Part shown: positions 6,602-13,674 of the stretch, in pieces
Layout: each line of letters opens with the position of its first letter
Position numbering within the stretch: position 1 is the stretch's first letter
Source of the DNA: Inquilinus sp039594555
GTDB taxonomy: Bacteria; Pseudomonadota; Alphaproteobacteria; DSM-16000; Inquilinaceae
Assembly: GCF_039594555.1 (NCBI RefSeq)
Contig: NZ_JBCNNF010000160.1
Coordinates: 1-14,597 of the forward strand
Length of the DNA: 14,597 nucleotides
Direction of reading: 5' to 3'
The notes under the pieces: generated by a model
Databases searched by the model: none
The model's input: only the letters and a program-made list of their open reading frames with translations
Told to the model about the DNA's origin: nothing
Translations under genes and position numbers: made by a program

Positions 6602-6942
6602 CGCTCGCACCCGGTAAACACCAGCCCGGCCGAGCCCTGCACCGCCACGATCAGGGCGAACAGCAGCGCCGCGCCGACGCCGATCAAGGCGATGAAGCGC
6701 TCGGTCCTGACGGCGCGTGCCGTGACGTCCGGACGGCGAAAGGCGCGCCAGGACAGCGCCCCGCCGGCGAGGGCGAGCAGCACCAGCGCGAGCGCCGCCC
6801 AGGGCACGATGCCGAGCTGGCGCGGGCAGTCCCACGGCACCAGCGCAGTGTTCAGCTGGGTCGACAGTGCCCAGGCGCCGGGGCCGGACAGCAGGCCGGC
6901 CCAGGAGAGCCCGTGCCGCCGGGTTCGGGTCAACGCGCCCAT
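6598..6942 (-). CDS. Uncharacterised small membrane protein of the caa3 cluster
   Basis: I do not recognise this as a named family. The 114-residue protein has three likely membrane segments (about 12-30, 46-66 and 83-110) with a short WDCPRQ loop after the first and a GCER C-terminus. The two Cys (39 and 112) could be near each other. It starts with TGATG coupling to the subunit III gene and ends with ATGA coupling to ctaG, so its synthesis is locked to theirs. Terminal oxidases often carry small accessory subunits (subunit IV-like) or assembly helpers, and either role fits. Composition and codon use match the neighbours. The open frame extends upstream within the subunit III gene but is a shadow there. 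Confidence 0.8.
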   Translation of the reverse strand: MGALTRTRRHGLSWAGLLSGPGAWALSTQLNTALVPWDCPRQLGIVPWAALALVLLALAGGALSWRAFRRPDVTARAVRTERFIALIGVGAALLFALIVAVQGSAGLVFTGCER

Positions 6943-7538
6943 CACTGCACCCAATAGAGCAGGAGGTAGATCGGCAGCCAGGAGGCGACCACGAAATACC
7001 AGTAGAAGGCGTTGTCGCTGACGTCGCTGAAGCGCTTCCCGCTTTTCGCGTGGCGGGTGAACATCAGCACGGTCAGGACGACGGTGTCGCCGGCGTCGGT
7101 CAGCAGATGCGTCGTGTGCAGGCCGAGCAGGAACCAGACGATCGAGCCATAGGCGTTGGTGTCCCACAGCACCGTCAGGGCCTGGAATTCGAAGATGCGG
7201 ACGACCAGCGGCGCGATGCCGAACAGGCTCATGATCACCAGGCCGAGCCGCACCTTCCGGAGGTCCTGCTGCTTGGCCCAGCGGGCGGCCAGATGGTTGG
7301 GAATGACGCTGACCAGCAGCAGCAGCGTCAGGATCGTGGCCGCCGAAATGTCGTGCTGCGGCGGCGCGATCGGCCAGGTCGGCGCCAAATGCGAAAGATA
7401 CAGATAGGCGCCGATCGCCAGTGCGAAGCCCGTGCCTTCCAGCGCGACGAAGCCGAGCGTGCCCCACCAGATCGGGCTCTGCGGTCCAAAGCCGTAGGTG
7501 GGCAGGTCCGAGACGTCGGCGACGGGGCGGTGCCTCAT
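6942..7538 (-). CDS. ctaE: Cytochrome c oxidase subunit III
   Basis: This 198-residue inner-membrane protein has five predicted helices, the short form of subunit III found in caa3 and related quinol oxidases. Recognisable features are the N-terminal segment (FGPQSPIWWGTLGFVALEGTG), LLGLHTTHLLTDAGDT, and the closing helix with FYWYFVVASW and an aromatic end. The match to the classic GxHxxHV region is only partial, so this is a divergent member. It stabilises subunit I and does not bind redox metals. The start codon overlaps the subunit I stop as ATGA, and its own stop overlaps the next start as TGATG. Confidence 0.88.
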   Translation of the reverse strand: MRHRPVADVSDLPTYGFGPQSPIWWGTLGFVALEGTGFALAIGAYLYLSHLAPTWPIAPPQHDISAATILTLLLLVSVIPNHLAARWAKQQDLRKVRLGLVIMSLFGIAPLVVRIFEFQALTVLWDTNAYGSIVWFLLGLHTTHLLTDAGDTVVLTVLMFTRHAKSGKRFSDVSDNAFYWYFVVASWLPIYLLLYWVQ

Positions 7539-9463
7539 TCCTCGTCCTCCGGCGAGCCCTTCGGCCAGAACCAGCCGATCAGCGCGATGGCGACGGGGAT
7601 GCCGCCCCAGATCACCGCCCAGGGCGTGAAGATCGAGGCGACGAAGGCGGCGCCGACCGCCAGCGCCGCGAAGAGCGGCCAGATCGACGGCTCCGGCGAC
7701 GCCTCGCGCAGCTCCGGCTCGGCCTCGGCCAAGGTGCCGGCGATCAGCTCGCGCGCATCGACGCGCAGGCCGGTCGCCACCGGCAGGTCGCCGCGCTCGG
7801 CCCACAGCGGTTCGCGGTGCGTCACCACCGGGATGCGGGCGAAGTTGTAGGGTGCCGGCGGCGATGCCGTCGCCCATTCCAGCGTCGGCGCATCCCAGGG
7901 GTTCGGCCCGGCGATCTCGCCGCGGCGCAGGCTGCGGATCACATTGACCAGCAGCAGGGCGAAGCTGAGAGCCAGCACCACGGCCCCGGCGCTGACGAAC
8001 AGGTTGGTGCCGCCCCAGCCCGACGCCTCCGGATAGGTGTAGACCCGGCGCGGCATGCCGGAGAGGCCGAGCAGATGCATCGGGAAGAAGGCGGCGTTGA
8101 AGCCGATGAAGGCCAGCCAGAAGTTCCAGCGCCCCAGCCGCTCGCTGAGCATCCGGCCGGTGAACTTGGGAAACCAGTAGTAGACGGCGCCGACCAGCGG
8201 GAACACGGCGCCGCCGATCAGCACGTAGTGGAAATGCGCCACCACGAAATAGGTGTCGTGCACCTGCAGGTCGATCGGCACCGAGGCGACCATGACGCCA
8301 GTCAGCCCGCCGATGACGAAGACCACGATGAAGCCGAGCACGAACAGCATCGGCGTCTTCATCACCGGCCGGCCGCCCCACAGCGTCGCGATCCAGCAGA
8401 AGATCTGCAGCCCGCTGGGAATGGCGATCAGCATGCTGGAGGCGGTGAAGAAGGCGGCGCCGAGCTGCGGCAGCCCGGTCGCGAACATGTGGTGCACCCA
8501 CAGGCCGAAGGACAGGAAACCGATGGCGATCAGCGCCAGCACCAGGCCGAGATGGCCAAACATCGGGCGCCGGGCGAAGGTGGGGATGATGGCGGAGACC
8601 ATTCCGGTCGCCGGCAGGAAGATGATGTAGACCTCCGGATGGCCGAAGAACCAGAACAGGTGCTGCCACAGCAGGGCGTCGCCACCTTCGGCCGGGTTGA
8701 AGAAATGGGTGCCGACCAGGCGGTCGAGGATCAGCATGGTGCTGGACACCATCACCGCCGGCATGGCGAACAGGATCATGAAGGCCGTGACCAGCGCGCC
8801 CCAGACGAAGAGCGGGATGCGGTCCAGCGACATCCCGGGCGCGCGCTGCTTGAACACCGTGACGATGATCTCCACCGCCACGGCCAGGGCCGAGACCTCG
8901 GTGAAGGTCACCATCTGGGCCCAGAAATCGCTGCGCTTGCCGATGCCGTATTCCGGCCCGGCCAGCGGCACATAGCTGAACCAGCCGGCATCGGCCCCGG
9001 CATTCAGCGCGAAGGCGACCCAGATCATCAGCCCGCCGGACAGATAGACCCAGTAGCTGAAGGCGTTCAGCCGCGGGAAGGCGATGTTGCGGGTGCCGAC
9101 CATCAGCGGCACCAGGTAGATGGCGAAGGCCTCCATCACCGGCACGGCGAAGAGGAACATCATCGTCGTGCCGTGCATGGTGAAGAGCTGGTTGTAGACG
9201 TCCGGCCCGACCACCCCGGCCTCGGGCCGCGCCAGCTGCAGCCGCATCACCACCGCGGCCAGGCCGCCGAGGATCAGGAAGAAGAAGGCGGTGACGATGT
9301 AGCGGCGGCCGACGATCTTGTGGTCGACGGTGGACAGCCGTGCCCACAGCCCCCGCCCCGTCCCCCAGGTGCGGGAAAGGAAGCGGTCGAGCGTGACTTC
9401 ATCGAGATCGGTGTCGCGCAGGCCGCGCGGCGCGGTGTCGGGCGGCAGCACGTCCGCGCTCAT
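7535..9463 (-). CDS. ctaD: Cytochrome c oxidase subunit I (caa3 type), atypical proton channels
   Basis: This is the catalytic haem-copper subunit, 642 residues, with twelve core membrane helices plus a C-terminal extension (about 515-642) carrying two more helices. All metal ligands are present: haem a His97 (FTMHGTT) and His412, haem a3 His410 (AHFHY), CuB His275, His324 and His325, and the cross-linked Tyr279 in GHPEVY. Glu277 in that motif marks an A1-type enzyme. Two usual proton-pathway residues are replaced. The D-channel entry Asp of the xDMAFPR motif is Asn126 (RNIAFPRLN), and the K-channel Lys is Gln353 (IPSGLQIF, usually PTGIKIF). The start at 9463 forms ATGA with the subunit II stop; a longer upstream frame is a shadow inside that gene. 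The protein reduces oxygen at the inner membrane, fed through subunit II. Confidence 0.95.
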   Translation of the reverse strand: MSADVLPPDTAPRGLRDTDLDEVTLDRFLSRTWGTGRGLWARLSTVDHKIVGRRYIVTAFFFLILGGLAAVVMRLQLARPEAGVVGPDVYNQLFTMHGTTMMFLFAVPVMEAFAIYLVPLMVGTRNIAFPRLNAFSYWVYLSGGLMIWVAFALNAGADAGWFSYVPLAGPEYGIGKRSDFWAQMVTFTEVSALAVAVEIIVTVFKQRAPGMSLDRIPLFVWGALVTAFMILFAMPAVMVSSTMLILDRLVGTHFFNPAEGGDALLWQHLFWFFGHPEVYIIFLPATGMVSAIIPTFARRPMFGHLGLVLALIAIGFLSFGLWVHHMFATGLPQLGAAFFTASSMLIAIPSGLQIFCWIATLWGGRPVMKTPMLFVLGFIVVFVIGGLTGVMVASVPIDLQVHDTYFVVAHFHYVLIGGAVFPLVGAVYYWFPKFTGRMLSERLGRWNFWLAFIGFNAAFFPMHLLGLSGMPRRVYTYPEASGWGGTNLFVSAGAVVLALSFALLLVNVIRSLRRGEIAGPNPWDAPTLEWATASPPAPYNFARIPVVTHREPLWAERGDLPVATGLRVDARELIAGTLAEAEPELREASPEPSIWPLFAALAVGAAFVASIFTPWAVIWGGIPVAIALIGWFWPKGSPEDEE

Positions 9464-10470
9464 TTCAGCCCCTCGAGATAGGCGACCAGGGCGTTCAGCT
9501 CGTCGGCGTCCAGGCGGACCCGCGGCATGTTGCTGCCCGGCTTGACCGCCTGCGGGTCGGCGATCCAGGCGGCGATGGCGCCGCGCGTCATCGGCAGGGT
9601 ACCGGCCGCGATGGTCTCGCGGCTGGCGAAATGGGTCAGCTCCGGCCCCGAGCGGGCGCCGGCTGTGGTGCCGCGGATCTGGTGGCACATCAGGCAGGGC
9701 TTGGCGGCGAAGACGTCGCGCCCCCGCCGCGCCTCATCGCTCTGCGGCTCGGCGGCGGAGGCGAGCTGGGCATCGCGCCACGCATCGAACTCCGCGCGCG
9801 GTTCGGCGATGATCAGCAACCCCATCTTGGCGTGCTGCAGCCCGCAGAACTCAGCGCATTGCCCACGATAGCGGCCGGGCCTGTCGGCCTTGAGGGTCAG
9901 CACGTTCTGCCGGCCGGGGATCAGGTCCTCCTTGCCCGACAGCTGAGGCACCCAGAAGGAGTGGATGACGTCGGTCGCCTCCAGCTTGATCTGCACCGGC
10001 TCGCCGACCGGGATGTGGATCTCGTTCGCCGTGGTCAGCACCCGGCTGGGCTGATCGTCCTCGTATTGGACCTGCCACCACCACTGGCTGCCGGTGACCT
10101 TCAGCGTGAGCGCCGGCCGCTCGCCGAGGGCGGCGAGGCTCTTACCGGTCCACCAGCTGAAGCCGGTCAGCACCAGCAGGATCACGCCGGTCGTGGCGAC
10201 GCAGGCGCCGACCACGCGATAGGCGACGCGGTCGCGCCGCGGCTCCTCAACCAGCGGGTGGGGCCGGTCGGCGCGGCGGCGGGCGATGCCCAGCCACAGC
10301 GCCAGCACGACCAGCAGCCACACGGCGGCGCAGACGATGGTGAACAGCCAGAACAGCCGGGCGATGCGGCCGCTGCCCTCGCCCATCGGCGACAACGCGC
10401 CCGGCCACCGGCTGCAGCCGGCCAGCAGCGCGGCGCCGGTCAGGGCGGCCAGCCGGCGGCCCGGCAGCAT
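9460..10470 (-). CDS. ctaC: Cytochrome c oxidase subunit II fused to cytochrome c (caa3 type)
   Basis: This 336-residue protein accepts electrons and delivers them to subunit I. In order it has a lipoprotein signal (LLAGC, Cys19), two membrane helices (about 38-62 and 85-105), a cupredoxin domain, and a C-terminal class I cytochrome c. The CuA ligands are complete: His170, Cys205, Glu207, Cys209, His213 and Met216. The aromatic electron entry patch QWWWQ (129-133) is present. The haem site is Cys259-Leu-Met-Cys-His263 with Met315 (GSNMP). This fusion defines a caa3 oxidase, which can take electrons without a separate soluble cytochrome. GTG at 10473 and ATG at 10470 are both possible starts. 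I chose ATG; the GAGG site is 10 bases from it and 7 from the GTG. It is coupled to the genes on both sides. Confidence 0.94.
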   Translation of the reverse strand: MLPGRRLAALTGAALLAGCSRWPGALSPMGEGSGRIARLFWLFTIVCAAVWLLVVLALWLGIARRRADRPHPLVEEPRRDRVAYRVVGACVATTGVILLVLTGFSWWTGKSLAALGERPALTLKVTGSQWWWQVQYEDDQPSRVLTTANEIHIPVGEPVQIKLEATDVIHSFWVPQLSGKEDLIPGRQNVLTLKADRPGRYRGQCAEFCGLQHAKMGLLIIAEPRAEFDAWRDAQLASAAEPQSDEARRGRDVFAAKPCLMCHQIRGTTAGARSGPELTHFASRETIAAGTLPMTRGAIAAWIADPQAVKPGSNMPRVRLDADELNALVAYLEGLK

Positions 10471-11012
10471 CACTGCGGCACCTCGACGGCATGCGGCTCC
10501 GCCGGCGGCAGCCGATTCTCGGCGGGGCGCGACTGCATGCCGTCGTTGCGCGACGGCGCCGCGTCTTTCGGCACGAAGCGGCCCATCGAGCGGACATAGG
10601 CGGCGATCTGCCAGATCTCGTCATCCGGGATGCGGCCGCGGAAGGACGGCATGCCGTTCGGCCGGCCTTCGCGGATGGTGGCGGCGATGTTGTCGATGCT
10701 GCTGCCGTAAATCCATTTGTCGTCGATCAAGGCAGGCCCGGAGCCACCGCCGCCATTGCCGTGGCAGCCGCTGCAGTTGAACCATTGGAACAGCCGCTTG
10801 CCCTGGCTCATGGCATAGGCGTTCTGCTCATAGTCCTGCCCCTTGGGATTGGCGGCCGTCTGCGGGGCATTGGCGCCGGGCGAGATCGGAGCCAAAGCGA
10901 CAATGGCCTCGGCCGAGGACTCCGCGCGGGGCGTGTCATAACCCCGCTCCTCGCGGCGGCAGCCGGTGGCCAGCAGGGCGGCGGCGAGCAGGAGGAAGAG
11001 CGGCGCGCGCAT
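10470..11012 (-). CDS. Lipoprotein cytochrome c, likely electron acceptor of the PQQ dehydrogenase
   Basis: The protein has 180 residues with a lipoprotein signal (LLATGC, Cys18), a linker to about 65, and a class I cytochrome c domain with haem site Cys80-Ser-Gly-Cys83-His84 and axial Met121 (GMPSF). The C-terminal 30 residues are Pro/Ala-rich. It should be anchored on the periplasmic face. In xoxFJG and similar clusters the cytochrome encoded beside the dehydrogenase is its direct electron acceptor. The same job fits here, with the caa3 oxidase encoded next as the electron outlet. The start at 11012 follows the previous stop after one base and begins a clean signal peptide; an earlier ATG in frame lies within the preceding gene. 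I call it XoxG-like by position, not by sequence proof. Confidence 0.88.
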   Translation of the reverse strand: MRAPLFLLLAAALLATGCRREERGYDTPRAESSAEAIVALAPISPGANAPQTAANPKGQDYEQNAYAMSQGKRLFQWFNCSGCHGNGGGGSGPALIDDKWIYGSSIDNIAATIREGRPNGMPSFRGRIPDDEIWQIAAYVRSMGRFVPKDAAPSRNDGMQSRPAENRLPPAEPHAVEVPQ

Positions 11013-11013
11013 G

Positions 11014-11826
11014 TCAGGGCCCCGCATGTTCGGAGCGGTCGAGCCGAGGCACGCCGTACTCCGCCAGGATCGCGTCGATCTCGCCACGATGCCGGCCCAG
11101 CGCCGCGTTCACTGCGTCGGCCAATTCCTTGTCGTCGCGGCGCACGCCCATGGCGATGTCGAACACCATCGGCATCGGCCCTTCCGTCTGCGGCTGCACC
11201 GGGGTGACGGTCAGCGCCACCGGCTGGCGCGGCGCGAAATAGCCGGCGAAGGGCCCCCAGACCACGGCGACGTCGATCTCGCCTTTCGCCACCGCCGCGA
11301 CGATGCGGCCGGCCGGGTTCGGCTGGGCGTAGTCGCCGTAGAGCGTGTAGCCGACGACGTGGTCGGCCAGGCCGCGCCGGGCCAGCGCCTCGGCCGGCGG
11401 CGGGTTGACGCCGTCATCGCCGACCAGCGGCACGCCGATCCGCAGCGACCGCAGCGCCGGATCGTCGAAGGACCGGATCTGCGGGCCGTCGGCCCGGCTG
11501 ACGAAGACGTAGCCGGAGCGGTAATAGGGCCGGGTCGAGCGCAGCATCTCCAGCCCCGCCATGGTGCCGGGCACCAGGTCGCACAGCCCGGCCTTGAGCG
11601 TGTTGCGGATGAAGCCGCGGCGCTGCGCCCACCAGGTGGTGGTCACCGTGGCGCCGAGATCCTGCGCCACCAGCGCGGCGATGCGGTTCTCGAACCCCTC
11701 GCCCTTGTCGTTCGAGAAGGGCAGGTTGTTGGGGTCGGCGCAGACCCGCAGCTCGCGCGCCCCGGCACCGCCGGCGGCCAGCGCCAGCGCCGTGGCCAGC
11801 AGCAGCCTAGGGAAGACGGAAGACAT
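11014..11826 (-). CDS. XoxJ/MxaJ-like periplasmic binding protein of a quinoprotein dehydrogenase cluster
   Basis: The 270-residue exported protein has a signal peptide (cut after about 23, AGA-R) and the fold signature of solute-binding family 3: ELRVCADPNNLPFS at the mature start, FENRIA, and a CDLVPGT segment. Proteins of this kind encoded between a PQQ dehydrogenase and its cytochrome are called XoxJ or MxaJ. They are thought to help activate or mature the dehydrogenase, not to serve an ABC transporter, and no transporter genes are here. A GGGGAGG site 8 bases upstream fixes the ATG at 11826, which overlaps the dehydrogenase gene by 20 bases. Cys29 and a second Cys in GLCDLVPG could form a disulphide. 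Confidence 0.9.
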   Translation of the reverse strand: MSSVFPRLLLATALALAAGGAGARELRVCADPNNLPFSNDKGEGFENRIAALVAQDLGATVTTTWWAQRRGFIRNTLKAGLCDLVPGTMAGLEMLRSTRPYYRSGYVFVSRADGPQIRSFDDPALRSLRIGVPLVGDDGVNPPPAEALARRGLADHVVGYTLYGDYAQPNPAGRIVAAVAKGEIDVAVVWGPFAGYFAPRQPVALTVTPVQPQTEGPMPMVFDIAMGVRRDDKELADAVNAALGRHRGEIDAILAEYGVPRLDRSEHAGP

Positions 11827-13597
11827 ACAGCATGCCTCCCCGGGTGGTGGCGTCCTTGAGATCGCCCATGGCGCCGACGAAGCCGAGCGCCGCGGTCTGG
11901 TCGCGTGGATCGAGGTCGCCGGCCACGATCGCGCCCGCCCAGCCGCCGGCGCCGGACAGGATGGCGACATACTGGTGCCCGTCCGGGCCGCGATAGGTGG
12001 TGGGCTGGCCGATGATCCCGGAGCCGGTCTTGAACTGCCACAGCAGCTGGCCGCTGCGGGCGTCCAGCGCCTTGAACCAGCCTTCGAAGCTGCCGTAGAA
12101 CACCACGTCGCCGGCGGTGGCCAGCGCCCCGCTCCAGACCGGGAAATTCTCCTTCACCGTCCAGGCCGGCTGGGCCTTGGCGATGTCCCAGGCCGTGAAC
12201 TCGCCGCGATGGCCGCCGGGGCCCGGCTTCATCCGCACCTCGGCGCCGACATAGGGGGTGCCGGCGATGTAGTTCGCCTCCATCCCCAGCAGGTCCTCGC
12301 ACAGGTTGTTGTGCGGGATGTAGAGCAGCCCGGTCCGCGGCGAATAGGCCGACGGGTTCCAGTCCTTGGCGCCCGGCGCGGCCGGGCAGATGTCGCGGAT
12401 CACGCGGCCGGTCTGCGGCGCCTTGTCCGCCACCATGGCCAGCCGCCCGGTCTTCAGGTCGACGCCGCTGCTGCTGGTGACCGGGGCGAAGGGCTTGGCC
12501 GACAGCACCTCGCCGGTGGTGCGGTCCAGCACATAGACGTAGCCGTTGCGCTCGGGACGGACCAGGACCTTCCGCGGCTGGCCCTGCCAGGCCATGTCGA
12601 GCAGGATGTTCTCGTTGATGCCGTCATGGTCGTAGAGGTCGTGCGGGCTCCACTGATAGGCCCAGCGGGCGGCGCCGGTGTCGATGTCGCGAGCGAAGAT
12701 GCCGGCGGTCCATTTGTTGTCGCCAGGGCGGAGATCGGGGTTCCACGGCCCGGGGTTGCCGGTGCCGTGATAGATCAGGTTCAGGTCGGGGTCGTAGGAG
12801 ATCCAGCCCCAGACATTGCCGCCGCCCTGCTGCCAGGCGCCCGGCGGCCAGGTGGTGACGCCGAGGTCCTTGCCGCGGTCGGCCTCGTAGAACGGCTTGA
12901 AGTCGGGGCCGATCAGGACGTCGGCATCCGGCCCGGTGTTGTAGGCCTTCCAGGCCAGCTTGCCGGTGGCGGCGTCGAGCGCCGCGATCCAGCCGCGCAC
13001 CCCGTATTCGCCGCCGGAATTGCCGACCAGCACCTTCCCCTTGGCCACCAGCGGCGCCATGGTGATGGTCTCGCCGATATTGATGTCGCCGAGCTTGGTC
13101 CGCCAGATCTCCTGCCCGGTCGCGGCGTCGACCGCGACGGTGTTGCCGTCCAGCGTGTTCAGGAAGAGGCGGCCATCGGCATAGGCCGGGCCGCGGGTGA
13201 CCACGTCGCAGCAGGCCACGCCCTGGGCCGCGGCCTCAGGCTTGGGCTCGAACTTCCATTTCAGGGGAGCGCCCGGCTTGGACAGGTCGAGCGCGTAGAG
13301 GACGTTCGGATAGGGCGTGGCGATGAACATCGTGTCGCCCACCACCAGCGGCGGCGCCTCCTGCCCGCGATCGACGCCGAGCGAGAAGGTGAAGGCGACC
13401 TGCAGCCGGGCGACGTTGCCGGTGTTGATCTCGTCGAGGCCGCTGTAGCGGGTGCTGGCGTAGTTCTTCGCCGGCATCGCCCACTGCCCATCCTCGGGCG
13501 GCGCCGCCGCGGCCGGTGGCTGCGGCAGATCCTGGGCCTGCGCCGCCCCGGCCAGGGCGGCGACGACCGTGATTGCGACGAGGATGCGGTGGCGCAA
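11807..13597 (-). CDS. PQQ-dependent alcohol dehydrogenase, predicted lanthanide type
   Basis: This 596-residue periplasmic quinoprotein has the eight-bladed propeller fold of the methanol/ethanol dehydrogenase family and oxidises an alcohol (perhaps also the aldehyde) to feed cytochrome c. It has a signal peptide (residues 1-21, AQA-Q) and the adjacent cysteine pair Cys129-Cys130 (VACCD) that forms the PQQ-capping disulphide. Metal ligands Glu197, Asn281 and Asp323 keep the same spacing (84 and 42) as Glu177, Asn261 and Asp303 of MxaF. Asp325 replaces MxaF Ala305, the hallmark of lanthanide-dependent XoxF and PedH enzymes. Substrate cannot be read from sequence; XoxF-like (methanol) and PedH/ExaA-like (ethanol, longer alcohols) are both possible. 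The TTG start at 13597 is chosen because GAGG lies 7 bases upstream, a clean signal peptide follows, and an EcfG-type promoter sits just before it. Confidence 0.93.
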   Translation of the reverse strand: MRHRILVAITVVAALAGAAQAQDLPQPPAAAAPPEDGQWAMPAKNYASTRYSGLDEINTGNVARLQVAFTFSLGVDRGQEAPPLVVGDTMFIATPYPNVLYALDLSKPGAPLKWKFEPKPEAAAQGVACCDVVTRGPAYADGRLFLNTLDGNTVAVDAATGQEIWRTKLGDINIGETITMAPLVAKGKVLVGNSGGEYGVRGWIAALDAATGKLAWKAYNTGPDADVLIGPDFKPFYEADRGKDLGVTTWPPGAWQQGGGNVWGWISYDPDLNLIYHGTGNPGPWNPDLRPGDNKWTAGIFARDIDTGAARWAYQWSPHDLYDHDGINENILLDMAWQGQPRKVLVRPERNGYVYVLDRTTGEVLSAKPFAPVTSSSGVDLKTGRLAMVADKAPQTGRVIRDICPAAPGAKDWNPSAYSPRTGLLYIPHNNLCEDLLGMEANYIAGTPYVGAEVRMKPGPGGHRGEFTAWDIAKAQPAWTVKENFPVWSGALATAGDVVFYGSFEGWFKALDARSGQLLWQFKTGSGIIGQPTTYRGPDGHQYVAILSGAGGWAGAIVAGDLDPRDQTAALGFVGAMGDLKDATTRGGMLYVFRLP

Positions 13598-13632
13598 TTC
13601 GATGCCTCGGTCCAGGCCTCCGACGGCAGGCC

Positions 13633-13658
13633 AACGAGACCGCGAAGGCCCCGGTTCC
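13633..13658 (-). promoter_or_regulatory. Perfect EcfG-type (general stress) promoter of the dehydrogenase-oxidase operon
   Basis: On the minus strand GGAAC (13658-13654) and CGTT (13636-13633) are separated by exactly 17 bases, a full match to the alphaproteobacterial EcfG consensus. Transcription would start near 13626, giving a leader of about 29 bases with GAGG before the TTG start at 13597. It lies in the only real gap of the minus-strand gene string (77 bases), where a promoter is expected. Confidence 0.68.
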
Positions 13659-13674
13659 AAGTACGATTCCTGCG

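Noticed and set aside
7421..9481. A 686-codon plus-strand open frame opposite the oxidase subunit I gene
   Set aside because: His/Gln/Asp-rich low-complexity translation antisense to a well conserved gene; no ribosome site or domain.
11014..11826. ABC transporter substrate-binding function for the periplasmic protein
   Set aside because: No permease or ATPase gene is nearby, and the position between a PQQ dehydrogenase and a cytochrome matches the XoxJ/MxaJ role.
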